A stretch of 64,000 nt of DNA, taken from assembly GCA_017443065.1 (NCBI GenBank), contig JAFSPF010000014.1, positions 1 through 64,000 of the forward strand. Reading direction: 5' to 3'. The position numbers and the translations under genes are program-made. The notes beneath the pieces were generated by a model, which saw only the letters and a program-made list of their open reading frames with translations, did no database searches and had not been told where the DNA came from. Position 1 is the stretch's first letter; every line of letters begins with the position of its first letter. This document shows, piece by piece, positions 50,931-58,468 of this stretch. This stretch comes from Lachnospiraceae bacterium (lineage in GTDB: Bacteria > Bacillota > Clostridia > Lachnospirales > Lachnospiraceae).

Positions 50931-52250
50931 ATGGTGGACGAGAAACACATTTATGAAATCCTGAATCTTGCGGAAGACGAAGTGGACGCCGTTTCCGACG
51001 CGCGTGTGATTCCGCGTTCCCCGGAAGACGAATCCGAGGAACGATATGTTTCGCGTCCCTTAAAATCCAGAAACCGTACCGCGGCAAAAAGCAAAGCCCC
51101 CGTAAAAAAGAAATCCGGTGCGACGGAAGCAAAGAAAAAGACGGCTTCCAAAAAAACGGCGGCTGCCCCTGCCGCGCCCGCTCCCGCGGAAACGGGTACC
51201 GCACGGCAGATTGCGCAGGCAAATGCCGCTTCCGCAAAACAAACAACCGGTGACGGCGATGCGGATCAGCTCCCCATCATCAACGGCGTTCCCACGGAGC
51301 GAAGAAAAAAACCGCGCACCAAACCGGATCCGGAATATGATCTGCGTTATCCCGATTACACCATCCAGCTCACCAAGGGCCTGACCAATACCGTCGTCAA
51401 GCGCATCTACCTCGCGCACAGGAAGGGGCAGTTCCTTCTGCTCTCCGCCTTTTTCCTGGGCGTTGTCGTGCTGTGCTTTATCATTTTCTCCGTGATTCAC
51501 ATGGTCTCTGCGCAGCGCCGCTTAAACGACCGCGCCGCGGAGATTTCCTCCCTCCGCACGCAGAATGAGGGGCTTTCCGAAGACAATGCGGAGCTGCGCA
51601 ACCGCGTCACGCAGCTCTCCGTTTCCGTCAACCGCAACATCGAGGACAAGCGCGCACAGGCGGCGGCCGATGAAGAAGCGCTGATGCCGCGCGGCTTTCC
51701 GCTGTCACAGTATGCCTCCTATGAAATCATGACGGAGGAGGAGGCTGCCCTCTTACTGTCACGGGACGGTGCGGAAGAAGGCGAGAACACGGAAGAGGAA
51801 AACGAAAATGCCGCCGCTGCGGACAGCGGAGAGGAGGAAAACGACCCTCCGGCGCAGGAACCCGATGCTACGGAAGAAACGGATGAGAACGGGGACGACA
51901 CCGGGGGCGAAGACGGTGAGGAAGGCGAAGAAACGCCGCCCCGGCCGGAGCCCGACTTTATCGCACATTTCGAATCTCCCGTCGGCAGCCGCATCTTAGC
52001 CTCCGGAAACGGGACGGTGACGCGGGTGCTGAAGGATGATCTCTACGGCAACATGCTGGTCATTGACCACCATAACGGCTATACCTCCGTCTATCGCAAC
52101 CGCGCGGAGGCAAAGGTGAACGTCGGCGACGCCGTCTCCCGCGGTGATACCCTGTTTGTGATCGGGGAAGAGCATACCAGATTCGGCTACCAGATCCGCT
52201 TCAACGAAACGGACCTGGATCCCTCGGAGATTATTCAGATCGGCGGTTAG
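50931..52250 (+). CDS. Membrane protein with degenerate LytM/M23 domain
   Basis: A 439-residue bitopic protein. Residues 1-165 are a cytosolic, Lys/Ala-rich, low-complexity tail; the transmembrane helix is about 167-193; a coiled coil follows (195-250); 278-342 is very acidic (Glu/Asp/Asn); the LytM-type domain is 347-436 (VGSRILASGNGTVTRV, GNMLVIDHHNGYTSVY, VNVGDAVSRGDTLFVIG). The zinc ligands of active M23 peptidases are missing: RNRA replaces the YAH motif and FGYQIRF replaces the HxH motif. It is therefore probably a regulator or scaffold of wall enzymes, like EnvC or SpoIIQ. The start at 50931 has AGAGGTG; the frame upstream runs through the promoter. Confidence 0.85.
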   Translation: MVDEKHIYEILNLAEDEVDAVSDARVIPRSPEDESEERYVSRPLKSRNRTAAKSKAPVKKKSGATEAKKKTASKKTAAAPAAPAPAETGTARQIAQANAASAKQTTGDGDADQLPIINGVPTERRKKPRTKPDPEYDLRYPDYTIQLTKGLTNTVVKRIYLAHRKGQFLLLSAFFLGVVVLCFIIFSVIHMVSAQRRLNDRAAEISSLRTQNEGLSEDNAELRNRVTQLSVSVNRNIEDKRAQAAADEEALMPRGFPLSQYASYEIMTEEEAALLLSRDGAEEGENTEEENENAAAADSGEEENDPPAQEPDATEETDENGDDTGGEDGEEGEETPPRPEPDFIAHFESPVGSRILASGNGTVTRVLKDDLYGNMLVIDHHNGYTSVYRNRAEAKVNVGDAVSRGDTLFVIGEEHTRFGYQIRFNETDLDPSEIIQIGG

Positions 52251-52540
52251 TTTCCGTCCTTCAGGCGTGCGAAGATGATGTCATAGCCGTCTTCGCCGTA
52301 GGCCAGCGAACGGTTCACGCGGGAAATCGTGGCGGTGGATGCGCCGGTGTTCTCGGCGATCTCCAGATAGGTGCGTCCCTGCCGGAGCATCTGCGCAACG
52401 GCCAGGCGCTGGGACATCGACAACAGCTCGCCGACGGTGCACAAATCCTCAAAGAAAGCACAGCACTCCTCCTTTGTTTCGAGTGCGAGGACCGCATCGA
52501 AGAGTTTATCGACTTCCTTTGTCTGCAGCTTCTTGTTCAT
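52247..52540 (-). CDS. YerC/YecD-family TrpR-like regulator
   Basis: A 97-residue helix-turn-helix protein: LSMSQRLAVAQMLRQGRTYLEIAENTGASTATISRVNRSLAYGEDGY, the Trp repressor-like fold of the YerC family. Its targets are not known. The start at 52540 has GGGGGAG; the frame extends to 52579 without an RBS. Its stop overlaps that of the convergent LytM-like gene by 4 nt. Confidence 0.92.
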   Translation of the reverse strand: MNKKLQTKEVDKLFDAVLALETKEECCAFFEDLCTVGELLSMSQRLAVAQMLRQGRTYLEIAENTGASTATISRVNRSLAYGEDGYDIIFARLKDGN

Positions 52541-52660
52541 ACCACTCCCCCGTCTGTTTGATTCGTTTGTGCGAAACACAGATAGTTTAACACGCTGACG
52601 CGCGAAAGTAAAGCATCAAAAAAGCGCGCTGATGTTTTTATCTGAACCTTTTCCCGGATA

Positions 52661-52689
52661 TTTACATTTCGTTCATAATATGCTATTGT
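52661..52689 (+). promoter_or_regulatory. Promoter of the cold-shock gene
   Basis: TTTACA (52661-52666), a 17-nt spacer and TATTGT (52684-52689). The leader is only about 38 nt, too short for the long cspA-type thermosensor. Confidence 0.7.
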
Positions 52690-52733
52690 TTTCTCTTGTA
52701 ACAGTTTCTTTTCTATTTGGGAGGTACAAAGGA

Positions 52734-52934
52734 ATGAACAAAGGTACTGTCAAGTGGTTCAACAACCAGAAGGGCTATGGCTTCATCTCCGACGAGGCCG
52801 GAAACGATGTCTTCGTACACTACTCCGGGCTCAACATGGAAGGCTTCAAGTCCCTCGATGAGGGCGCTGCCGTTGAGTATGAAGTCGTGCAGGGTGAAAA
52901 GGGACCGCAGGCCGTCAACGTCAACAAGCTGTAA
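52734..52934 (+). CDS. Cold-shock protein (CspA family)
   Basis: A 66-residue single-stranded nucleic acid-binding protein: [21 protein letters not shown] (RNP1 KGYGFIS) and DVFVHYSGL (RNP2), ending [10 protein letters not shown]. It acts as an RNA chaperone. The ATG at 52734 follows GGGAGGTACAAAGGA. The frame can be read back to 52632 but that is promoter DNA. Confidence 0.97.
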   Translation: MNKGTVKWFNNQKGYGFISDEAGNDVFVHYSGLNMEGFKSLDEGAAVEYEVVQGEKGPQAVNVNKL

Positions 52935-53041
52935 TTCCTCAACGGAGGAGACGGCGCGCTTAATCAGACATACATTCGTACCTTTTTTGCAGGGAATATG
53001 ATTCTTGGGGAAGTTGCAATGTAAGAATGATTAAAAAAAAT

Positions 53042-53068
53042 CTCGGGCGTAAGCCCGGGGTTTTTTTT
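53042..53068 (+). terminator. Terminator of the cold-shock gene
   Basis: CTCGGGC-GTAA-GCCCGGG followed by eight T, about 105 nt after the stop codon. Confidence 0.9.
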
Positions 53069-53089
53069 ACGCCTGCCTGCGTGCCCGAT

Positions 53090-53173
53090 GATTCCGTCTC
53101 GCTCTGATTTCGCCAAACGCTCCGCAGAGCCTAAGGTCTCTGCTCCGCGGCGAACAAGCCGCTCGCCGGAATC
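53090..53173. repeat. Nested palindromic element downstream of hisA
   Basis: Nested arms: GATTCCG (53090-53096) with CGGAATC (53167-53173); TTCGCC (53109-53114) with GGCGAA (53149-53154); GCAGAG with CTCTGC in the centre; and GCGGC-GAACAA-GCCGC on the right side. It lacks a T-run, so it is not a simple terminator. It resembles the elements at 14595 and within valS in its build of several short GC-rich stems. Confidence 0.5.
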
Positions 53174-53200
53174 CATGCGGTCACGCGGCGCGGCTATACT

Positions 53201-53965
53201 TCACCCGGCCAGTTCCGCCAGAGATATTGTGCCCCCGTAGAGCTCCAGGGCGCTGCCGACGGTATAGTCTACAAGTCCTCTCCCCGCTTCGCGCAGGATT
53301 TCGATGTCCGGCAGGTCGCGGATGCCGCCGGCATAGGTCACGGGCGCCTTTCCCCAGGCGCCGAGCGTCGTCACCAGCGGCAGCTCGATTCCTTCCCGCT
53401 TTCCCTCCACATCCGTCGCGTGGATAAGAAATTCGTCACAATAGGCATAAAGCGTATCCAGCGTCTCCGCCTTCACCTCCGTCTGCGTGTCATGGCTCCA
53501 GCGGTCCGTCACGACGAGATACCTGCCGTTCCTGAAACGGCAGCTTAAGTCCAGCACCAGATGCTCCTTCCCGACCGACTCCCGCATCTTTTCCAGGCGC
53601 TCCATATCGATGCGCCCGTTGCGGAAGACATAGCTTGTCACGATCACGTGCGTGGCACCCGCATCGAGGAAGAAGGCCGCGTTCTCCGGCGTGATGCCGC
53701 CGCCGATCTGCCATTTCCCCGGCGCTTCCTTCAGCGCCTTCAGGGCCTCGTCACGCGTGGCCTCGTAATACGGATGTGTCACGGGATTCAGAAGGATGAT
53801 ATGTCCGCCGGAAAAACCGTGCGCGGCGAAGGTTCGCGCAAAAAAGGCGGCATCCTGCGCCGCCGTAAAGTTAACCTTACCGGCCTCTCCCGCTTCCGAA
53901 AGGGAGGAGCCGACAATCTGTCTGACACGTCCGTTATGAAGGTCGATACAGGGCCGGAATCTCAT
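53201..53965 (-). CDS. hisA: HisA, eukaryote-like type (ProFAR isomerase)
   Basis: A 254-residue TIM-barrel isomerase of histidine synthesis. It begins MRFRPCIDLHNGRVRQIVGSSL, has IILLNPVTHPYYEATRDEALKALK, QIGGGITPENAAFFLDAGATHVIVTSYVF, HATDVEGKREGIE and YAGGIRDLPDIE. This is the TIGR02129 (plant/fungal-like) form rather than the usual bacterial HisA. Its ATG overlaps the dapB stop as ATGA. No other histidine genes are seen, so it is detached from a his operon. Confidence 0.9.
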   Translation of the reverse strand: MRFRPCIDLHNGRVRQIVGSSLSEAGEAGKVNFTAAQDAAFFARTFAAHGFSGGHIILLNPVTHPYYEATRDEALKALKEAPGKWQIGGGITPENAAFFLDAGATHVIVTSYVFRNGRIDMERLEKMRESVGKEHLVLDLSCRFRNGRYLVVTDRWSHDTQTEVKAETLDTLYAYCDEFLIHATDVEGKREGIELPLVTTLGAWGKAPVTYAGGIRDLPDIEILREAGRGLVDYTVGSALELYGGTISLAELAG

Positions 53966-54717
53966 GATATCACGTCACTCATGCCGTACAGTCCCGCGCC
54001 CTTTCCTGCGAGGAAGGCCGCCGCCTGCAGCGCACCCTTCGCAAAGATCGCACGGGAGTACGCGCTGTGGGACAGCGTGATCACCTCATCCGTGCCGGCG
54101 AAGATCACGTCATGATCCCCGACGATCGTGCCGCCGCGCACCGCGGAAAGGCCGATTTCATCCGCAGGCCTTGCCTCATGACGCGCGGATCGGTCAAAGG
54201 CATACGGCACTTCACCGCCCAGGGCCTCCTTTGCGGCATCCGCAAGCGCCAGCGCCGTGCCGCTCGGGGCATCCAGCTTTCTCCGGTGATGTTTTTCGAC
54301 GATCTCAATATCGAAGCCCGCCTCCTTCAACACCGGCGCAGCCTCGCGCACCAGCTTCAGAAGCAGGTTGATGCCGAGGCTCATGTTGGCGCTCTTGAGA
54401 ACGGCAATCTGCTTCGAGGCCTCGCGCATCTGTTCCGTCTGCGCTTCGGAAAGCCCCGTCGTGCAGAGCACGAGCGGCAGCTTCTTTGCCACACAGTCCG
54501 CAAGCAGCGCACCGGCTGCCGCGGCCACGCTGAAGTCGATCACGACATCCGCTTCTTCCTTTACCTCCGAAAGACGCGCATAGACCGGAAAGGCGCCGGA
54601 GGCTTCTCCCGCCGCGTCAACGCCCGCAACAATCTTCAGGTCCCCCCGCTCACGGGCGAGTTCCTCCGTGACGCGGCCCATATGGCCGTTTGCGCCGTGC
54701 AGTATCACGCGTATCAT
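53962..54717 (-). CDS. dapB: 4-hydroxy-tetrahydrodipicolinate reductase
   Basis: A 251-residue NAD(P)H-dependent reductase of lysine and diaminopimelate synthesis. GANGHMGRV is the dinucleotide loop, VVIDFSVAA and VLCTTGLSEAQ follow, and the catalytic EKHHRRKLDAPSGTAL is intact. It lies between dapA (35 nt) and hisA (4-nt overlap). Family length is 245-270. Confidence 0.97.
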   Translation of the reverse strand: MIRVILHGANGHMGRVTEELARERGDLKIVAGVDAAGEASGAFPVYARLSEVKEEADVVIDFSVAAAAGALLADCVAKKLPLVLCTTGLSEAQTEQMREASKQIAVLKSANMSLGINLLLKLVREAAPVLKEAGFDIEIVEKHHRRKLDAPSGTALALADAAKEALGGEVPYAFDRSARHEARPADEIGLSAVRGGTIVGDHDVIFAGTDEVITLSHSAYSRAIFAKGALQAAAFLAGKGAGLYGMSDVIS

Positions 54718-54752
54718 GCCGATGGTTCCTTTCCGTTCCGGAACGCGCCGCC

Positions 54753-55640
54753 TTATTTCAGCAGCCCGTATGCCTTCATCTCCTGTTCCAACAGAGGACG
54801 GTTTGCCGCAGACATCTCCGTCAGCGGCAGCCGCAGCGACATGGAGGAAAAGCCCAGAAGCTCCAGTCCGTACTTGACGGGGATCGGATTGACCTCACAG
54901 AACAGCGCCTTGATCAGGGGCATCGCCTCCGCCTGCATCTTCCCGGCGGTTTTGAAATCCCCCTCAAGGCATTTTACGCAGATGTCATGCGTCTGCTTCG
55001 GTGCGATATTGCTGAGCACACTGATGACGCCCTTTCCGCCGAGTGCCATCACCGGCACGATCACGTCGTCATTGCCGGCATAGACGGTTAAATCCTCCCC
55101 GCAAAGATGCATGGTCATCGCGCACTGCGCAAGATCGCCCGTCGCGTCCTTGATGCCGCGCACGTTTTTCGTTTCTTTGACAAGCTTTGCCATGGACTGC
55201 GGCGAGATATTGGAGCCGGTGCGGGAGGGAACGTTGTAAACAATGATCGGGATGTTCACCGCCTCCGAAACGGCCGTGAAATGCCGCACCATCCCGTCCT
55301 GCGTGCCCTTGTTGTAATACGGGGTCACGGAAAGCAGGGCGTCCGCGCCGAAGTCCTCTGATTCTTTGGAGAGCTCCACCGCCGTATGCGTGGCGTTGGA
55401 GCCGGCGCCCGCCACAACGGGCACCCGGTGGTTCACGCGTTTGATGCAGTGCTTCACCACCTCCATGTGTTCCTTTTCGGATAAGGTCGCGCTCTCGCCC
55501 GTTGTCCCGCAGACGATGATCGCGTCCGTGCCGTTTTCGATCTGAAACTCGATCAGACGGTCAAACTCGTCATAATCCACCGTGCCGTCCGCTTTGAACG
55601 GAGTCGCGATCGCGACACCCGCGCCCGTAAACATGTCCAT
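54753..55640 (-). CDS. dapA: 4-hydroxy-tetrahydrodipicolinate synthase
   Basis: A 295-residue aldolase that condenses pyruvate with aspartate semialdehyde. GTTGESATL, VTPYYNKGTQDG (catalytic Tyr) and GIKDATGDL (Schiff-base Lys) are present. The start at 55640 has AAGGGGGAA; a second ATG at 55634 is less well spaced. First gene of the dapA-dapB-hisA operon with its own promoter. Confidence 0.97.
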   Translation of the reverse strand: MDMFTGAGVAIATPFKADGTVDYDEFDRLIEFQIENGTDAIIVCGTTGESATLSEKEHMEVVKHCIKRVNHRVPVVAGAGSNATHTAVELSKESEDFGADALLSVTPYYNKGTQDGMVRHFTAVSEAVNIPIIVYNVPSRTGSNISPQSMAKLVKETKNVRGIKDATGDLAQCAMTMHLCGEDLTVYAGNDDVIVPVMALGGKGVISVLSNIAPKQTHDICVKCLEGDFKTAGKMQAEAMPLIKALFCEVNPIPVKYGLELLGFSSMSLRLPLTEMSAANRPLLEQEMKAYGLLK

Positions 55641-55677
55641 GATTTCCCCCTTTTCTGAAGCTTTATCCTGTGAAAAA

Positions 55678-55706
55678 AGTATAGCACCGCAGGGATGATT
55701 TTTCAA
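55678..55706 (-). promoter_or_regulatory. dapA promoter
   Basis: TTGAAA (55701-55706), a 17-nt spacer and TATACT (55678-55683) on the minus strand. Confidence 0.8.
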
Positions 55707-55718
55707 TCATTCCCGCCC

Positions 55719-56804
55719 TCAACGTGTGGATAAAAATGCGTTTTCCCTCGCGGCCTCCTCATCATCCGGATAACGCGCCATATAGGCCGCCATCTTCTCC
55801 CGCGCCATTGCAAAATCACCGAGATGCTCATATGCGGTGATCTCGTTGCGCAGAAGCACCCGGTGCGCCTCCGCGTCCTGCAGGGCCAGTCCCGCCTCAA
55901 AATCCGCAATGGCGGCGGAATAATCCCGGAGCTCCATATAGCAGATGCCGCGCCGGTTCAGCACCTCCGCCTGCGCGCCCTCGCTCTCCAGGAAGGAAGA
56001 GTACACATTGATCGCGTAACCGTAATCCCCCTGCCGTTCGCCGGTGAGCCCGAGCATCAGGACGACCTGCGCACGTTCCTCGCCGCGGGATGCCGTCAGC
56101 GCCTTTTCCAGCTCCGACTGCGCCTCCGCGTTATTCCCGAGGTAATACGCCGTTTTTCCCTTCTCGTAATAGCTCATGGCGCCGCCGAAGCTGTTCAGGG
56201 CATCCTGCAGCACCGCCCTTCCGGCCTCCGCGTATCCGGCCTCCTCATACGCCCTGTAAATGCGGATCCGGAGGTCCATGTCGCGGTTCTGTAAACGGAC
56301 GGCCTCATCAAAATCAGCGGTCGCCTCCGTCAGCAGGTTCAGCTTCAGCTTTGCCTCGCCGCGTTCGTAAAGGGTCTCCGCATCCGAAGGGCGCAGTGTC
56401 AGCATGTGATCGTACACCCTGACCGCCTCCTCATATGCGCCGAGACGCCTGTGGCACTCCGCAAGATAAAGATTCATGTCGTAATCCATTCCCGTCGGAA
56501 TCCCGTCGGAGCGTGAGAGCGCCGTCCGGAAGGCATCCGCCGCCTCCGTGTAACGCGCGCTGCGAAGATAGGCGATCCCCATGAGACGGTATGCGCCCCG
56601 CGCATCCTCTCCCGTCACGACCGCCGTCTCCGCCTCTTCCACCGCCTTATCGTAATCCAGCGCCTCGATTGCGGCGGATGCGGCCTCCGTATGTACCCCG
56701 GACACCGCGCGGGAAGCGCAGGCGCAAAAAGGAAGACACATGCCCGTAAGCAGTGCAAAAGAAACCGCCCGTATGCGCTTTGTCTGTCCATGGATCCGTT
56801 TCAT
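55719..56804 (-). CDS. TPR-repeat exported protein, probable lipoprotein
   Basis: A 361-residue protein. A basic, then hydrophobic N-terminus (VSFALLTGMCLPFCAC) ends in a Cys-rich lipobox-like site near residue 29. The remainder is a run of about eight TPR units, for example YDKAVEEAETAVVTGEDARGAYRLMGIAYLRSARYTEAADAF and AYEEAVRVYDHMLTLRPSDAETLYERGEAKLKL. TPRs mediate protein contacts; partner unknown. It follows the zinc-ribbon TPR gene by 22 nt and is last in the valS operon. Confidence 0.88.
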   Translation of the reverse strand: MKRIHGQTKRIRAVSFALLTGMCLPFCACASRAVSGVHTEAASAAIEALDYDKAVEEAETAVVTGEDARGAYRLMGIAYLRSARYTEAADAFRTALSRSDGIPTGMDYDMNLYLAECHRRLGAYEEAVRVYDHMLTLRPSDAETLYERGEAKLKLNLLTEATADFDEAVRLQNRDMDLRIRIYRAYEEAGYAEAGRAVLQDALNSFGGAMSYYEKGKTAYYLGNNAEAQSELEKALTASRGEERAQVVLMLGLTGERQGDYGYAINVYSSFLESEGAQAEVLNRRGICYMELRDYSAAIADFEAGLALQDAEAHRVLLRNEITAYEHLGDFAMAREKMAAYMARYPDDEEAARENAFLSTR

Positions 56805-56826
56805 GAAATCGGTTTCTGATCCGTGA

Positions 56827-58236
56827 TCAGTTATTCAGCTCCACAATGCGTACCTGGGCATCCTGTGCCCTGCGCGTTCCGGGAAAGAGTGTCACCACGC
56901 TGTCATACAGAAGCTTGGCCCGTTCATTGTCGCCGGAAAGCCGCACCGCCTCCGCGAGATTGTAAAGCGCGTCCTCATCCTCGCGGTTGTACTGAACGGC
57001 AAGCGCATATCTCCGGACGGCCTCCTGGTAGTTGCCGTCACGAACCGCATTGACCCCCTGCGTTGTATAAAACTGCGAAAGGTCCTTGCCGACGGCCCCG
57101 ACCAGCGCGTCAAACATCGTGCGGTAGCCCGGATTCTGGGTCCGGTCCACATCCTCCTCCGTGACGTTTTCGAGGGCGGACGCCAGCGCGCCGATATCCT
57201 TTTGACCGGACATCACAAGCGCCACCGCGCGCATCAGTCCCTCCATATTCCCCGTGCTGGTATTCTTTCCCTCATAGGCCTCCAGGCGGCCCGAGAGCGT
57301 CTGCATCTGCTGCTCCAGCTCCCCGACCTGACGCTCATATTCCGCAAGCCTTGCGGCCTTGGAATCCGATTCCTCGCTGATGGCGGCAATCCGCTCATTG
57401 CTCTCCATCTGGGCGCTTCGCGTACGTCCGGGCACCACAAGAAACATCGTCACAAGAATGCCCAGCACGAGCCCGAGCACCACACTGATGATGGACAGCG
57501 CCCCACCCGTACCGAAGGAGCGTGCCGGCTGGATGATGGTGTCATTGCCGCTGCGGTATGCCACCGCCTGTTGTCTGCCGCCCTTCCTGTTCTGCTCCTC
57601 CTCTTCGCGGAGCGCGTTCTTTTCGCGCACCACACGGTCAATCTCCTTTAAATAACGGACCGTCTTGTCGCTTGCGATATCGATCTTCTGGCATTCCGCA
57701 AGCTCGTACCTCGCACGCGCGTAATCCTTCCTGCGGATGTAAAGAAGCGCCAGAAGCTGTCTGGCCTTCAGCAGCTTCGGATTCAGCTGCAGCGATTTCT
57801 TCAGCTGGATCCTGGCCGCATCCAGATGTCCCTTCCGGGCGCTCCGGAGCGCAAAGTTATATTTTTTGATGGCGCGGTTCATCCGGTCGAGATTGCCCGG
57901 ACGGTTCCGGAGCTCGTCCAGATAGGTGTCCACCGGATTCTCCTCCGGCTGCAGATTGCGGGACACCACCCATTGCGTGATGGCCTGCACGGTTTCTCCC
58001 GTCTCATAAAAAATAAGCCCGAGAAGATTGCGGGCACTGATGTTGTTCTTATCCAGCTTCAGGCACATCGTCAGCGCGCGGATCGCACCGGTCAGGTCCC
58101 TGCTCTGCGCGCGGTCCAGACCGTCATTGTAATACACACCCGACAGCGTCATGATGTCCCTGTAGGTGGCAAGCGGTGCGCCGCAGGACGGACAGACCGC
58201 TCCCTCCGCATCAAAGCCGCAATTATAGCAACGCAT
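56827..58236 (-). CDS. Zinc-ribbon, TPR and membrane-anchored protein
   Basis: A 469-residue protein. The start at 58236 (MRCYNCGFDAEGAVCPSCG) has GAGGTG as RBS; the frame runs further up into the preceding gene. A four-Cys zinc ribbon (C3, C6, C15, C18) is followed by cytosolic TPR units (about 25-205), a basic linker, one transmembrane helix (about 250-275), a coiled coil (285-325) and a second TPR block outside (about 385-460). TPR sets on both sides of the membrane suggest a scaffold. Function unknown. It overlaps the preceding small gene by 14 nt. Confidence 0.85.
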   Translation of the reverse strand: MRCYNCGFDAEGAVCPSCGAPLATYRDIMTLSGVYYNDGLDRAQSRDLTGAIRALTMCLKLDKNNISARNLLGLIFYETGETVQAITQWVVSRNLQPEENPVDTYLDELRNRPGNLDRMNRAIKKYNFALRSARKGHLDAARIQLKKSLQLNPKLLKARQLLALLYIRRKDYARARYELAECQKIDIASDKTVRYLKEIDRVVREKNALREEEEQNRKGGRQQAVAYRSGNDTIIQPARSFGTGGALSIISVVLGLVLGILVTMFLVVPGRTRSAQMESNERIAAISEESDSKAARLAEYERQVGELEQQMQTLSGRLEAYEGKNTSTGNMEGLMRAVALVMSGQKDIGALASALENVTEEDVDRTQNPGYRTMFDALVGAVGKDLSQFYTTQGVNAVRDGNYQEAVRRYALAVQYNREDEDALYNLAEAVRLSGDNERAKLLYDSVVTLFPGTRRAQDAQVRIVELNN

Positions 58237-58456
58237 CCGGCACCTCGAAATTCTGCGGCGCGTACTGCTGCGCATTCTGCATGAAGTCTGCAGGCACGTT
58301 CACCCCTAAGCGCGCGGCTTCCTCGCGCGCCTCCATGATGATGCCGAGCGCAACATCCGCCATATCGTCCAGATCCTGGTTGCGGATGGCGCTCTCTGCC
58401 TGCTCCACCTCCATGATCGGCTGGTATCTTCTTAACTCTTCCTCAAAGTTTATCAT
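58223..58456 (-). CDS. Small acidic protein, unknown function
   Basis: A 77-residue helical acidic protein, MINFEEELRRYQPIMEVEQA to PQNFEVPDALL, rich in Gln and Glu. Its RBS is weak. It starts 12 nt after valS and overlaps the zinc-ribbon TPR gene, so it is an operon member. No motif is recognised; it may be a partner of the TPR proteins. Confidence 0.7.
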   Translation of the reverse strand: MINFEEELRRYQPIMEVEQAESAIRNQDLDDMADVALGIIMEAREEAARLGVNVPADFMQNAQQYAPQNFEVPDALL

Positions 58457-58468
58457 CTGTTTGCCTGT

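Noticed and set aside
52690..52733. Cold-shock 5'-UTR thermosensor
   Set aside because: The leader is only about 38 nt, too short for the cspA-type switch.
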